DNA of 64,000 bases from Micromonospora sp. MA102. Its GTDB lineage: Bacteria; Actinomycetota; Actinomycetes; Mycobacteriales; Micromonosporaceae. The notes under the pieces are model-generated. The model was not told the origin of the DNA. It did not search any database and was given only the letters and a program-made list of their open reading frames with translations. A program made the position numbers and the translations under genes. The stretch covers positions 558,001 through 622,000 of the forward strand of contig NZ_JAMWEG010000002.1 in assembly GCF_025460765.1 (NCBI RefSeq), given 5' to 3'. Below, in pieces: positions 54,068 through 63,141 of this stretch; positions within the stretch are counted from its first letter, which is position 1, and each line of letters starts with the position of its first letter.

Positions 54068-55225
54068 ATGACGACCGTGGACACCGCAGCCGTGCACGCC
54101 GGGCGCGAGGACCTCGCCGGCCTCGGCGTCCACGTGCCGCCCATCGACTTCTCCACCACCAACCCGCTGCCCTCCGTGGCCGGCGGCGGCGACGCCTACG
54201 AGACCCTCGCCACGGGCGGCACCCTCCCCGCCGGCGGCAGCGCCGTCTACCAGCGCCTCTGGAACCCCACCGTGGCCCGCTTCGAGACCGCCCTCGCCCA
54301 GCTCGAGGGCACCGCCGAAGCCGTCGCCTTCGCCAGCGGCATGGCCGCCCTCACCGCCACCCTGCTCGCGGCCACCCGCGACGGGAAGCGGCACGTCGTC
54401 GCCGTCCGCCCCCTCTACGGCGGCACCGACCACGTGCTCGCCACCGGCCTGCTCGGCACCGAGGTCACCTGGGCCCGGCCCCACGAGGTCGCCGCGGCGA
54501 TCCGCCCCGACACCGCCCTGGTCGTCGTCGAGACCCCGGCCAACCCCACCCTCGACCTGGTCGACATCGCCGCCCTCGCCACCGCCGCCGGGGACGTCCC
54601 CCTGCTCGTCGACAACACCGTCGCCACCCCGGTGCTCCAGCAGCCCGCCCGGCACGGCGCCGCCCTCGTGCTGCACAGCGCCACCAAGAGCATCGGCGGC
54701 CACGGCGACGTCCTCGCCGGCGTCGTCGCCTGCGCCCCCGACTGGGCCGCCCGGCTGCGCCAGGTCCGCGCCGTCACCGGCGCCGTCCTGCACCCGCTCG
54801 GCGCCTACCTCCTGCACCGCGGCCTGCAGACCCTGCCGCTGCGGGTCCGCGCCCAGCAGGCCGGCGCCGAGAAGCTCGCCGCCTGGCTCTCCGACCACCC
54901 CGCCGTCGCCCGGGTGCACCACCCCAGCGTCGCGGACCCGGCTGGGCTCGTCGGCCGGCAGATGGCCGGCCCCGGCAGCCTGCTCGCCTTCGAGGTACGC
55001 GGCGGCGCCCCCGCCGCGGCCGCCGTCGCCGGGGCCTGCCGGCTCATCACCCACGCCGTGTCGCTCGGTGGCGTGGACACCCTCATCCAGCACCCGGCCT
55101 CGCTCACCCACCGGCCGGTCGAGGGCGACGCCAAGCCGTGCGGCGGGCTGCTGCGCCTCTCCGTCGGGCTCGAGGACCCGGAGGACCTGCGCGCCGACCT
55201 GGCGCAGGCGCTGTCCGTCATCTGA
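54068..55225 (+). CDS. Cys/Met metabolism PLP-dependent enzyme (cystathionine gamma-synthase or methionine gamma-lyase type)
   Basis: The 385-residue fold-type I enzyme binds PLP at Lys in LVLHSATKSIGGHGDVLAG. The N-terminal sequence TAAVHAGREDLAGLGVHVPP, then SAVYQRLWNPTVARFETALA and AVAFASGMAALTATLLAATR, fit the family's cofactor and substrate loops. VVVETPANPTLDLVDIAALA carries the expected Asn-Pro. It may perform transsulfuration or lyase chemistry. The ATG at 54068 is chosen; ATG 54050 adds six residues. The Lrp gene opposite suggests amino-acid-induced expression, favouring a catabolic lyase. Confidence 0.88.
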   Translation: MTTVDTAAVHAGREDLAGLGVHVPPIDFSTTNPLPSVAGGGDAYETLATGGTLPAGGSAVYQRLWNPTVARFETALAQLEGTAEAVAFASGMAALTATLLAATRDGKRHVVAVRPLYGGTDHVLATGLLGTEVTWARPHEVAAAIRPDTALVVVETPANPTLDLVDIAALATAAGDVPLLVDNTVATPVLQQPARHGAALVLHSATKSIGGHGDVLAGVVACAPDWAARLRQVRAVTGAVLHPLGAYLLHRGLQTLPLRVRAQQAGAEKLAAWLSDHPAVARVHHPSVADPAGLVGRQMAGPGSLLAFEVRGGAPAAAAVAGACRLITHAVSLGGVDTLIQHPASLTHRPVEGDAKPCGGLLRLSVGLEDPEDLRADLAQALSVI

Positions 55226-55230
55226 CGAGG

Positions 55231-55980
55231 TCAGGACCTCGGGCCGACGTGGCGGTCCAGCGCCGCCACCGCGTCCCGCCGCGCCACCGACAGCGACCAC
55301 GGTGAATTCAACCGCCAGGCGATGCCCAGCAGGTCGAGGGCCCACTGGCAGAGCCCCATGATGTCGGCGGACCGGTTGGAGAACAGGTAGCGGGGATAGA
55401 CGTACTGCTTGCCGCGGACGGTGACCCGGTTGGCGAACCGGCAGCCGTCGGAGTGGAAGAGGCCGCGCAGGAAGTCGCCCGGGTGCCGTTCGACGATGGT
55501 CCGCTGCCAGTCGGCCAGGACGATGGGGCGCTCGTGCTTCTTGCCGGGCCCGCGCTGGGGAAGCAGGCAGGGCCAGTGCTTGCCGTAGCTCTGCACACCG
55601 ACGCAGCCCTGCTTGCGGGTCCGCTGTACCGAGCCCGCGAGGACCCGCTTCATCGCCTCCTCGCAGGCGACGATCAGGTCGGGCCAGGCGTTCGAGCAGT
55701 TGATGCGAAGCACGGGAACCCGCGCAGTGGTCACGAGGTGTCCGTCACCGAGATAGAGGCCCAGCAGGTAGGCATACTGCGCCGGATCTGTCGGATTCTC
55801 GACGCCCGGACGGCACCGGAAACAGCGCAGTTCGGTGCCCTGCCGCTTCGGCTCCGGTCGATCCTTGCACCAGTGGCGAACCGTCGGGTAGGAGAGACCG
55901 ACAGCCCGGGCGACATCGGCGACGCTCGCTCCGGCCAGGTACAGACGTCGCGCCCGCGCGCGCACTTCGGGTGGATGCAC
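55231..55980 (-). CDS. HTH-LAGLIDADG endonuclease-like protein, downstream of tRNA
   Basis: The 249-residue protein has an HTH at residues 6-38 (ARRLYLAGASVADVARAVGL then SYPTVRHWCKD) and a CFRC knuckle at 53-56. Two LAGLIDADG motifs follow at 72-80 (LLGLYLGDG) and 171-179 (LRGLFHSDG), with their acidic residues intact. PCLLPQRGPGKKHERPIVLA and YVYPRYLFSNRSADIMG are strongly conserved-looking stretches I remember from a large actinobacterial family. It is transcribed in the same direction as the tRNA whose 3' end lies 36 bp upstream. It could be a homing endonuclease-derived regulator or nuclease; it interrupts no gene. The GTG at 55980 is chosen; no tRNA sequence need be translated. Confidence 0.82.
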   Translation of the reverse strand: MHPPEVRARARRLYLAGASVADVARAVGLSYPTVRHWCKDRPEPKRQGTELRCFRCRPGVENPTDPAQYAYLLGLYLGDGHLVTTARVPVLRINCSNAWPDLIVACEEAMKRVLAGSVQRTRKQGCVGVQSYGKHWPCLLPQRGPGKKHERPIVLADWQRTIVERHPGDFLRGLFHSDGCRFANRVTVRGKQYVYPRYLFSNRSADIMGLCQWALDLLGIAWRLNSPWSLSVARRDAVAALDRHVGPRS

Positions 55981-56015
55981 GGCAACATCTTCGAACGCCC
56001 GTACGACACTTTCGG

Positions 56016-56089
56016 TGCCCCCGGTGGGACTCGAACCCACACTGTCGGAGGTTTGAGCTCCGTCTCTCTTCCGGTTGGAGTACAGGGGC
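56016..56089 (-). tRNA. tRNA with anticodon CAA (Leu by anticodon), class I body
   Basis: 74 nt fold as a tRNA: acceptor GCCCCTG/CGGGGGC (one U-G pair), discriminator A, anticodon arm CGGAG-CTCAAAC-CTCCG with anticodon CAA, and T arm GTGGG-TTCGAGT-CCCAC. The D arm is weak (CTC/GAG with a mismatch, loop with GG). The variable loop is only 5 nt (ACAGT), although leucine tRNAs should have a long variable arm. The CCA end is not encoded in full (CCG follows). The charging amino acid is therefore uncertain. Confidence 0.82.
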
Positions 56090-56110
56090 GTTCCGTGATC
56101 CGGCTTCGAC

Positions 56111-56116
56111 AGACTA
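56111..56116 (-). promoter_or_regulatory. -10 element of the tRNA gene
   Basis: TAGTCT on the minus strand lies about 22 nt before the mature 5' end. On the plus strand of the same gap, TAGGCT (56122-56127) may serve pdtaR. Confidence 0.35.
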
Positions 56117-56182
56117 CCCATTAGGCTATGGGCGACGACACCCGGCACGGCGGTGTCGGGCTTGAACTGGTGGGAGTGGCTC

Positions 56183-56803
56183 GTGGCCGAGATGCAGGCG
56201 GATGCCGAGCGCAAGCGCGTTCTGATCGCCGAGGACGAGGCGCTCATCCGGCTGGACCTGGCCGAGATGCTTGTGGAAGAGGGCTACGAGGTGGTCGGCG
56301 AGGCCGGCGACGGCGAGACCGCCGTCAAGCTGGCCGAGGAGTTGAAGCCGGACCTCGTCATCCTCGACATCAAGATGCCGATCATGGATGGGCTGGCCGC
56401 CGCCGAGCGGATCGCCGGCGCCCGGATCGCCCCGGTGATCATCCTGACCGCGTTCAGCCAGCGCGACCTGGTCGAGCGGGCGCGCGCCGCGGGCGCGATG
56501 GCCTACCTGGTGAAACCGTTCCAGAAGAGCGACCTGGTGCCGGCCGTGGAGATCGCGCTGTCGCGGTACTCGGAGATCGCGGCGCTGGAGGCGGAGGTCG
56601 CCGGCCTCACCGACCGGCTGGAGATCCGCAAGACCGTCGAGCGGGCCAAGGGCGCGCTCATGACGACGTACGGGATGACCGAGCCGCAGGCGTTCAAGTG
56701 GATCCAGCGCACCGCGATGGACCACCGGATGACCATGAAGGAGGTCGCCGAGCGGATCCTCGCGGAGACCGCCGGCGGCGAGGTGGCGCAGCCCGCCTCC
56801 TGA
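56183..56803 (+). CDS. pdtaR: ANTAR-domain response regulator
   Basis: The 206-residue regulator has a receiver domain with the acidic pair in VLIAEDEALIRLDLAEML, phosphorylated Asp62 in LVILDIKMPIMDG, Thr in IILTAFSQRDLVERAR, and Lys in MAYLVKPFQ. The ANTAR domain is C-terminal (about 135-195: RLEIRKTVERAKGALMTTYG, MTEPQAFKWIQRTAMDHRM). ANTAR binds dual hexaloop RNA motifs and prevents termination. The GTG at 56183 follows GGGAG by 8 nt. It corresponds to PdtaR (Rv1626) of M. tuberculosis, which works with the kinase PdtaS; no kinase lies in this window. Confidence 0.93.
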   Translation: MAEMQADAERKRVLIAEDEALIRLDLAEMLVEEGYEVVGEAGDGETAVKLAEELKPDLVILDIKMPIMDGLAAAERIAGARIAPVIILTAFSQRDLVERARAAGAMAYLVKPFQKSDLVPAVEIALSRYSEIAALEAEVAGLTDRLEIRKTVERAKGALMTTYGMTEPQAFKWIQRTAMDHRMTMKEVAERILAETAGGEVAQPAS

Positions 56804-56850
56804 GCGGCCGGCCCGCGCCGCGCCGGGCCTGCGGCGTCGGTGCCGGTCGA

Positions 56851-56856
56851 TACGAT
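56851..56856 (+). promoter_or_regulatory. -10 element of the lipoprotein gene
   Basis: TACGAT is followed by 6 nt and the ATG at 56863, with no ribosome site. Confidence 0.55.
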
Positions 56857-56862
56857 CGGCGC

Positions 56863-58020
56863 ATGGCTGCGTGGCGTCCGCTGGCATCGTTCGGCGTGCT
56901 CCTCCTGCTGTTGCTCGCCGGTTGCCGGCCCGGGGCGCCCGCTCCGGCGCCCGTCGGTCTGGACTGGCGGCCGGTGGTGCTGCCGCAGCCGGCGGGCGGG
57001 CCCGGCCGGCTGCTGCTGCGCGACGCGGCCGGCTGCGCGGGTCGCTGGTTCGTGGTCGGGGCGGTGGCCGACCCGGCCGGGAACACCCGGCCGGCGGCGT
57101 GGACGAGCGACGACGGCCTGTCCTGGCGGGCCCTTCCGGTGGCGCCGGCGTCGTTCTACGGCCGGCAGGATGTCCTCTACGCGGCGGCCTGCCGGGACGG
57201 TCGGCTGGCGGCGCTGGGTGCCCGCAGCGGCGGCGCGCACGGCAATCCACGGGTCAGCGCCTGGACGCAGGCCGGCGGCGTGGCCCTGGTGGAGGCGGGT
57301 TCCGCGGGGGACCTCTCCGGCGGTGTGCCGGACGGCGACGTGGCCCGGGTGGCGGGCGGCCCGGGCGGCTGGCTGGTGGTGGGCGGCGCCGAGCGGGCCC
57401 CGGGGACCTGGGGCAGCGCGGACGGGCGGGTGTTCCACCGGTGGCCGGTGACCACCGGGGAAGCCGACGTGACCGGCGCGGCGGTCTACGACGTGGTGGC
57501 CGGCGCCGGTGCGTGGTGGGCGGTCGGCTCGGTGATCCGCCGGGGCGGGGGAGTGGACCCGGTCGCCTCGGTGTGGAGCTCGGCTGACGGTCGGGCCTGG
57601 CGGCGGGTGACGCCACCGGCGCCGGACGGTGGGGCGGAGGTGCAGCGGGTGGCGTGGACCGGGGGTGGGCCGGTGGCCGTGGGTCGCTCGGGCGACGGCT
57701 TCCGGGCCTGGTGGTCGGCGGGCGGCCGGTGGTCGTTCGGGGACCGGTTCGGGTCGGCCGGTGCGGGCCGGCTGTCGGCGGTGCGGGGGTTCGGCGTGGC
57801 CGGCGCCGAGCTGTGGGCCGTGGTCACTGGCGGTGACGGCTGCCGGCTGTGGCGGTCGCCGGACCGGGGCCGGTCGTGGCGGGAGGCGGAGCTGCCGGCG
57901 GCCCGCCCGCCGGACGCGCGGGCGGCGGTGACGGCCCAGGACGGGCGGCTGCTGCTGGTCATGGACGACGGTCGTTCCGCCGGGTCCTGGGTGGCATCGT
58001 CGCCGGTCACGGTGCCGTGA
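56863..58020 (+). CDS. Predicted lipoprotein with propeller-like repeats
   Basis: The 385-residue protein begins with a lipoprotein signal (ASFGVLLLLLLAGC, lipobox LAGC, Cys near 21). The mature part has repeated segments of the kind AAWTSDDGLSWRALPV, SVWSSADGRAWRRVTP and RLWRSPDRGRSWREAELP: the S-x-D-x-G-x-x-W BNR/sialidase-type repeat. This suggests a beta-propeller of six or seven blades on the outer face of the membrane. No catalytic residues of a sialidase are recognised, so it is probably a binding or structural protein. The leaderless start is well supported. Confidence 0.85.
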   Translation: MAAWRPLASFGVLLLLLLAGCRPGAPAPAPVGLDWRPVVLPQPAGGPGRLLLRDAAGCAGRWFVVGAVADPAGNTRPAAWTSDDGLSWRALPVAPASFYGRQDVLYAAACRDGRLAALGARSGGAHGNPRVSAWTQAGGVALVEAGSAGDLSGGVPDGDVARVAGGPGGWLVVGGAERAPGTWGSADGRVFHRWPVTTGEADVTGAAVYDVVAGAGAWWAVGSVIRRGGGVDPVASVWSSADGRAWRRVTPPAPDGGAEVQRVAWTGGGPVAVGRSGDGFRAWWSAGGRWSFGDRFGSAGAGRLSAVRGFGVAGAELWAVVTGGDGCRLWRSPDRGRSWREAELPAARPPDARAAVTAQDGRLLLVMDDGRSAGSWVASSPVTVP

Positions 58021-58239
58021 CGACTGCCCCGCCTGCCCGGTTCTTACAGCGATCCCGGCTGATCAGGCACGCCGTGTAACGGTTAGGTGAACCCCACGGC
58101 GCAGGTCTACCCCCGCCGCTGGCCGGTGGGATAACGTCCCGCCCCAGACTGGGAACGTGGTTAGGTCCGTCACGTCCCCGCCAGCTGGTTGTCGGCGGCG
58201 GTGCGACTCGACCGCGGTGAACGAGAAGGGGTTCGTGCC
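58021..58239. promoter_or_regulatory. Upstream region of the liv operon
   Basis: GGTT-AGGTG-AACC (58081-58093) is a small dyad, and TAACGT (58132-58137) a possible -10. GGTTAGGT occurs twice, at 58081 and about 58158. AAGGGG (58226-58231) is the ribosome site for livK. Confidence 0.35.
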
Positions 58240-59403
58240 TTGAGGCAGAAGCTCGTGCGGGTTATCGGCGGGGTGGCCCTCGCCGGCGCCCTGGTATTGG
58301 GCGCGTCCGGTTGCAGCAGCAGCGAGGACGGCGGTGGCTCTGGGTCTGACAGCAAGTGCGGCCTCAAGATCGCCTTCTTCGGTGCGCTGACCGGCGACGC
58401 GGCCAACCTCGGCATCAACATCAAGAACGGCGCGAAGCTCGCCGTTGAGCAGTACAACGAGAAGCACGCGGACTGCAAGGTCGAGCTTGTGGAGAAGGAC
58501 TCCCAGGGCGACGAGAAGCAGGCCGCGGGTCTGGCTCGTGAGGTCGTGAAGGACAGCAAGGTCGTCGGTGTCATCGGCCCCGCCTTCTCCGGCGAGACCG
58601 AGGCCTCCGGCCCGATCTGGGAGGAGGCGAAGCTCCCGATCGTGTCGCCGTCGGCGACCCGGCCGAGCCTCAGCACCAAGGGCTGGACGACCTTCCACCG
58701 CGCGCTCGCCAACGACGACGCGCAGGGCCCGGCGGCCGCCAGCTACATCAAGGACGTGCTGAAGGCGCAGAAGGCCTACGTCATCGACGACCAGACGGCG
58801 TACGGCGCCGGCCTGGCCGACGTGGTGAAGCAGAACCTCGGCTCGGTGGTTGCCGGTTCCGACAAGGTCGAGCGCAACGTCACCAAGGACTTCAGCCAGA
58901 TCATCACGAAGATCAGGGCCAGTGGCGCGACGGCCGTCTTCTACGGCGGCTACTACCAGGAGGCCGGTCTGCTCGCCAAGCAGATGAAGGGCCAGGGCGT
59001 GCAGGCCACGCTGGTCGCGGGTGACGGTGTGAACGACCCGGGCTACATCACGACCGCCGGCAAGGAGAACGCCGAGGGTTCCGTGCTGACCTGCCCGTGC
59101 TCCCCGGCCTCGGCGGCGAAGGGTTCCTTCGTCACCGACTACAAGACCAAGTGGGGCCAGGACGCCGGCACCTACAGCGACATCGCCTTCGACGTCGCGA
59201 ACATCTTCATCAAGGGCATCGAGGGTGGCAACACCAGCAAGGCCAAGATGAACGAGTACCTCAAGAGCGTGAACTACGAGGGCATCGCCAACACCTACAA
59301 GTTCACCGACAAGGGCGAGCTCGACCCGTCCTTCCTGAAGGTGTGGGCCTTCACCGTCAAGGGCGGTGCGGTCACCCCCGACCAGGAGATCAAGAAGCAG
59401 TGA
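58240..59403 (+). CDS. livK: Branched-chain amino-acid ABC transporter, binding lipoprotein
   Basis: The 387-residue periplasmic-binding-fold protein (type 1, Leu/Ile/Val) has a lipoprotein signal (VIGGVALAGALVLGASGC). Then CGLKIAFFGALTGDAANLGI and INIKNGAKLAVEQYNEKHAD open the first lobe; VVGVIGPAFSGETEASGPIW and IVSPSATRPSLS follow, and FYGGYYQEAGLLAKQM lies in the second lobe. The TTG at 58240 is inferred from the AAGGGG 8 nt upstream and the Arg/Lys-rich signal start; GTG 58255 is an alternative. It captures the amino acid outside the membrane. It lies 104 bp before livH, with a strong hairpin in the gap. Confidence 0.93.
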   Translation: MRQKLVRVIGGVALAGALVLGASGCSSSEDGGGSGSDSKCGLKIAFFGALTGDAANLGINIKNGAKLAVEQYNEKHADCKVELVEKDSQGDEKQAAGLAREVVKDSKVVGVIGPAFSGETEASGPIWEEAKLPIVSPSATRPSLSTKGWTTFHRALANDDAQGPAAASYIKDVLKAQKAYVIDDQTAYGAGLADVVKQNLGSVVAGSDKVERNVTKDFSQIITKIRASGATAVFYGGYYQEAGLLAKQMKGQGVQATLVAGDGVNDPGYITTAGKENAEGSVLTCPCSPASAAKGSFVTDYKTKWGQDAGTYSDIAFDVANIFIKGIEGGNTSKAKMNEYLKSVNYEGIANTYKFTDKGELDPSFLKVWAFTVKGGAVTPDQEIKKQ

Positions 59404-59447
59404 TCTAGTGCCGGATCGTCAGGCACGACGGTTCCGCATCTGATGGA

Positions 59448-59479
59448 GACGCGGCCGGGAGCGTGCTCCCGGCCGCGTC
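59448..59479 (+). terminator. 15-bp hairpin between livK and livH
   Basis: GACGCGGCCGGGAGC (59448-59462) pairs exactly with GCTCCCGGCCGCGTC (59465-59479). No promoter is obvious after it. It probably ends or slows most transcripts after livK and protects the livK mRNA, so the binding protein is made in excess. Confidence 0.65.
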
Positions 59480-59507
59480 CGCTATGCACATCCCTCTGGA
59501 GCACGAT

Positions 59508-60458
59508 GTGAACTTCGATGCCCTGTTCTCCAACTTTGGGGAACTCACCACTCAGGGGCTCGCGCAGGGGGCGATCTACGCCCTCTTCGCCCTCGGCTAC
59601 ACCCTCGTCTACGGCGTGCTGCGGCTGATCAACTTCGCACATTCCGAGGTCTTCATGGTCGGCACCTTCGGTGCCGTGCTCGCCTGGCGGGCCCTCGGGC
59701 TGAACCAGGACTCGGCCACGCCGGCCTTCGGCATGGTGGTCGTCTACCTGCTGGTCGGGCTGCTGGCGGCCTGCGCGGTCTCCGGCACCACGGCCCTCGT
59801 GCTCGAACGGGTCGCGTACCGGCCGCTGCGCCGGCGCAACGCGCCGGTGCTGGCGTTCCTGATCACCGCGATCGGCGCCTCGGTGGTCCTCTCCGAGGCC
59901 GTCGGGGTGTGGACCGAGCGCCGGCCGCTCGGCATGCCGCCGCTGATCCGCCAGCACGACGTGATCTCGTTCGCCGACACCACCATCTCCAACCTGGAGA
60001 TCGGCATCGTGCTCCTGGCGCTGGTGCTCATGCTGGCGTTGGACGTGTTCATCGGGAAGACGCGGCTGGGACGTGGTGTCCGGGCCATCGCGCAGGACCC
60101 GAACACGGCCGCGCTCATGGGCGTCAACAAGGACCGGGTGATCGCCCTGATCTTCGTGCTCGGCGGCGTCATGGCCGGCGCGGCGGCGATCCTCTACAAC
60201 CTGAAGATCGGCAGCACCTACTACTTCGCCGGGTTCGACCTGGGCATCAAGGCGTTCGCCGCCGCGGTGCTCGGCGGCATCGGCAACCTGCGCGGTGCGC
60301 TGCTCGGCGGGCTGCTGCTCGGGACGCTGGAGGGCTGGGGTTCGGCGCTGTTCGGTACGGAGTGGACGCCGGTCGTGGCGTTCGTCGTACTCATCGTGAT
60401 CCTGCTGTTCCGGCCGACCGGTCTGCTGGGCGAGTCGCTGGGGAGGGCCCGGGCATGA
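59508..60458 (+). CDS. livH: Branched-chain amino-acid ABC permease
   Basis: The 316-residue membrane protein has eight helices: [40 protein letters not shown] and [20 protein letters not shown] are the LivH hallmarks. [20 protein letters not shown] is the cytoplasmic loop contacting the ATPases. The GTG at 59508 has TGGAG 8 nt upstream; ATG 59484 lies closer to the hairpin and lacks a ribosome site. It forms a heterodimer with LivM. The stop overlaps livM (ATGA). Confidence 0.94.
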   Translation: MNFDALFSNFGELTTQGLAQGAIYALFALGYTLVYGVLRLINFAHSEVFMVGTFGAVLAWRALGLNQDSATPAFGMVVVYLLVGLLAACAVSGTTALVLERVAYRPLRRRNAPVLAFLITAIGASVVLSEAVGVWTERRPLGMPPLIRQHDVISFADTTISNLEIGIVLLALVLMLALDVFIGKTRLGRGVRAIAQDPNTAALMGVNKDRVIALIFVLGGVMAGAAAILYNLKIGSTYYFAGFDLGIKAFAAAVLGGIGNLRGALLGGLLLGTLEGWGSALFGTEWTPVVAFVVLIVILLFRPTGLLGESLGRARA

Positions 60459-61552
60459 CGAAGGTGTTGGACACCGTACGGGCGCGTCAGGACGCGCTCC
60501 GCGACCAGTGGCTCCGGCTGCCCCGGGTGGCGAAGTGGGTCGTCGGTCTCGCGGCGATCGTCTTCTTCTACGCCCTGCCGAACCTGCAGATTCCGGGCCT
60601 CAACACCACCGAGACGGACTGGGCGACGACCCTGTTCACCGTCTCCTACTACGTGCTGCTCGCGCTGGGCCTGAACATCGTCGTCGGCAAGGCGGGCCTG
60701 CTGGACCTCGGCTACGTCGGCTTCTTCGCCCTCGGCGCGTACACGGTCGGGCAGTTGACCTCGCCGGACAGCGACCTGGGCACCAACTGGGGCTGGCTGG
60801 CCGCCGTGCCGGTCGCGGTCGTCGTGGTGATGATCTCCGGCGTGCTGCTGGGGTGGCCGACGCTGCGGCTGCGCGGTGACTACCTGGCGATCGTCACGCT
60901 CGGGTTCGCCGAGATCATCCGGGTGGTGGCGCAGGCGTGGCCGTTCATGCGCGGCCAGCGGGGCCTGGGCTCGATCCCGCACCCGCCGGGGCAGAAGGCC
61001 GACGGCACGCCGCTGTTCGGCGTGATCGACGCCCGGCCGTACTACTGGCTGGGTCTGTCGCTGATCCTCATCGTCATCGTGGCGGCACGGAACCTGGACC
61101 GCAGCCGCGTCGGCCGCGCCTGGGTCGCCGTCCGCGAGGACGAGGAGGCGGCGGAGGCGATGGGCGTGCCCACGTTCCGCTTCAAGCTGTGGGCGTTCGC
61201 CATCGGCGCGGCCATCGGCGGGCTCTCCGGCACGCTCTTCGCCGGCACGCTGGGCTTCATCAACTCGCAGAACTTCGCGCTGTTCTTCTCGATCCTGGTG
61301 CTCGCCGGGGTGGTGCTCGGCGGGTCCGGCAACATCGCGGGCGTGATCGTGGGTGGCGCGCTGATCGCCTACCTGCCCGAGCGGCTGCGCGGTGTGCAGA
61401 TCGCCGGTCAGGACGCGTTCGAGTACCGGTTCCTGTTCTTCGGCCTGATCCTGATGCTGGTGATGATCTTCCGGCCGCAGGGGCTGATCCCGAACCGGCG
61501 CCGTTCGCTGGAACTCAAGGACCGCGCCAAGGAGGTGACCGTCGGTGAGTGA
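60455..61552 (+). CDS. livM: Branched-chain amino-acid ABC permease
   Basis: The 365-residue membrane protein is the partner of Liv[21 protein letters not shown] and [12 protein letters not shown] are the first conserved region. [20 protein letters not shown] and [20 protein letters not shown] contain the coupling segment, and [20 protein letters not shown] the glycine-rich helix. A 40-residue N-terminal extension precedes the first helix. Overlaps livG by 8 bp. Confidence 0.95.
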   Translation: MTKVLDTVRARQDALRDQWLRLPRVAKWVVGLAAIVFFYALPNLQIPGLNTTETDWATTLFTVSYYVLLALGLNIVVGKAGLLDLGYVGFFALGAYTVGQLTSPDSDLGTNWGWLAAVPVAVVVVMISGVLLGWPTLRLRGDYLAIVTLGFAEIIRVVAQAWPFMRGQRGLGSIPHPPGQKADGTPLFGVIDARPYYWLGLSLILIVIVAARNLDRSRVGRAWVAVREDEEAAEAMGVPTFRFKLWAFAIGAAIGGLSGTLFAGTLGFINSQNFALFFSILVLAGVVLGGSGNIAGVIVGGALIAYLPERLRGVQIAGQDAFEYRFLFFGLILMLVMIFRPQGLIPNRRRSLELKDRAKEVTVGE

Positions 61553-62406
61553 GACGACCGGTACCCCCGGCTCCGGCACCGAGGAGCAGACCACGACCGT
61601 GCCGGCGCAGTCGACCGGCCCGGATCCGGCCACCAGGGTCGGCGGCGAGCCGCTGCTGGAGGTCCGTGACCTGGTCCTGCGGTTCGGCGGCGTCGTGGCG
61701 TTGAACCAGATCTCGTTCGACATCCGCAAGGGCGAGATCCTCGGGCTGATCGGCCCGAACGGCGCCGGCAAGACCACCTGCTTCAACGCGATCACCGGGG
61801 TCTACCGCCCCACGTCGGGGTCCATCCGATTCCAGGGTGAGTCCCTCGTCGGCAAGAAGAAGTTCGCGATCACCAAGGCGGGCATCGCCCGCACGTTCCA
61901 GAACGTGCGGCTCTTCCCGGAGATGACCGCGCTGGAGAACGTGCAGGTGGGCGCCGACGCGCACCACCGCACGAGTGTGGTCTCGGCGCTGTTCCGGCTG
62001 CCGCGGCACTGGCGGGAGGAGCGGGAGGGCCGCGAGCTGGCCCGCGAGCTGCTGGACTTCGTCGGCATCGGCCGGCGGGCCGGTGACCTGGCCCGCAACC
62101 TGTCGTACGGCGAGCAGCGCCGGCTGGAGATCGCGCGTGCGCTGGCCACGAAGCCGACCCTGCTCTGCCTGGACGAGCCGGCGGCCGGGTTCAACCCGGC
62201 CGAGAAGGAGGAGCTGCTCGGGCTGATCCAGCGGATCCGCGACACCGGCGTGACCGTCCTGCTCATCGAGCACGACATGCGCCTGGTCATGGGCGTCACC
62301 GACCGGATCGTGGTGCTGGAGTTCGGCAAGAAGATCGCCGATGGCCTGCCCGCCGAGGTGCGGGACGACCCGAAGGTGATCGCCGCTTACCTGGGGGTTC
62401 CCGAAG

Positions 62407-62417
<11 letters not shown>
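61545..62417 (+). CDS. livG: Branched-chain amino-acid ABC transporter ATPase
   Basis: The 290-residue ATPase has a 35-residue Thr/Pro-rich front followed by Walker A GPNGAGKT. The LivG-specific Q-loop region is [20 protein letters not shown], then signature [15 protein letters not shown] (LSYGE instead of LSGGQ, normal for LivG), Walker [14 protein letters not shown] and H-loop [16 protein letters not shown] start within the end of livM. Works with LivF. Confidence 0.95.
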
Positions 62418-63117
<700 letters not shown>

Positions 63118-63141
63118 CCCCCCTCGACAAGGAGCACAACC

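Noticed and set aside
58081..58170. Two GGTTAGGT copies before livK as a regulator site
   Set aside because: An 8-bp match 77 bp apart is expected by chance often enough, and there is no symmetric arrangement.
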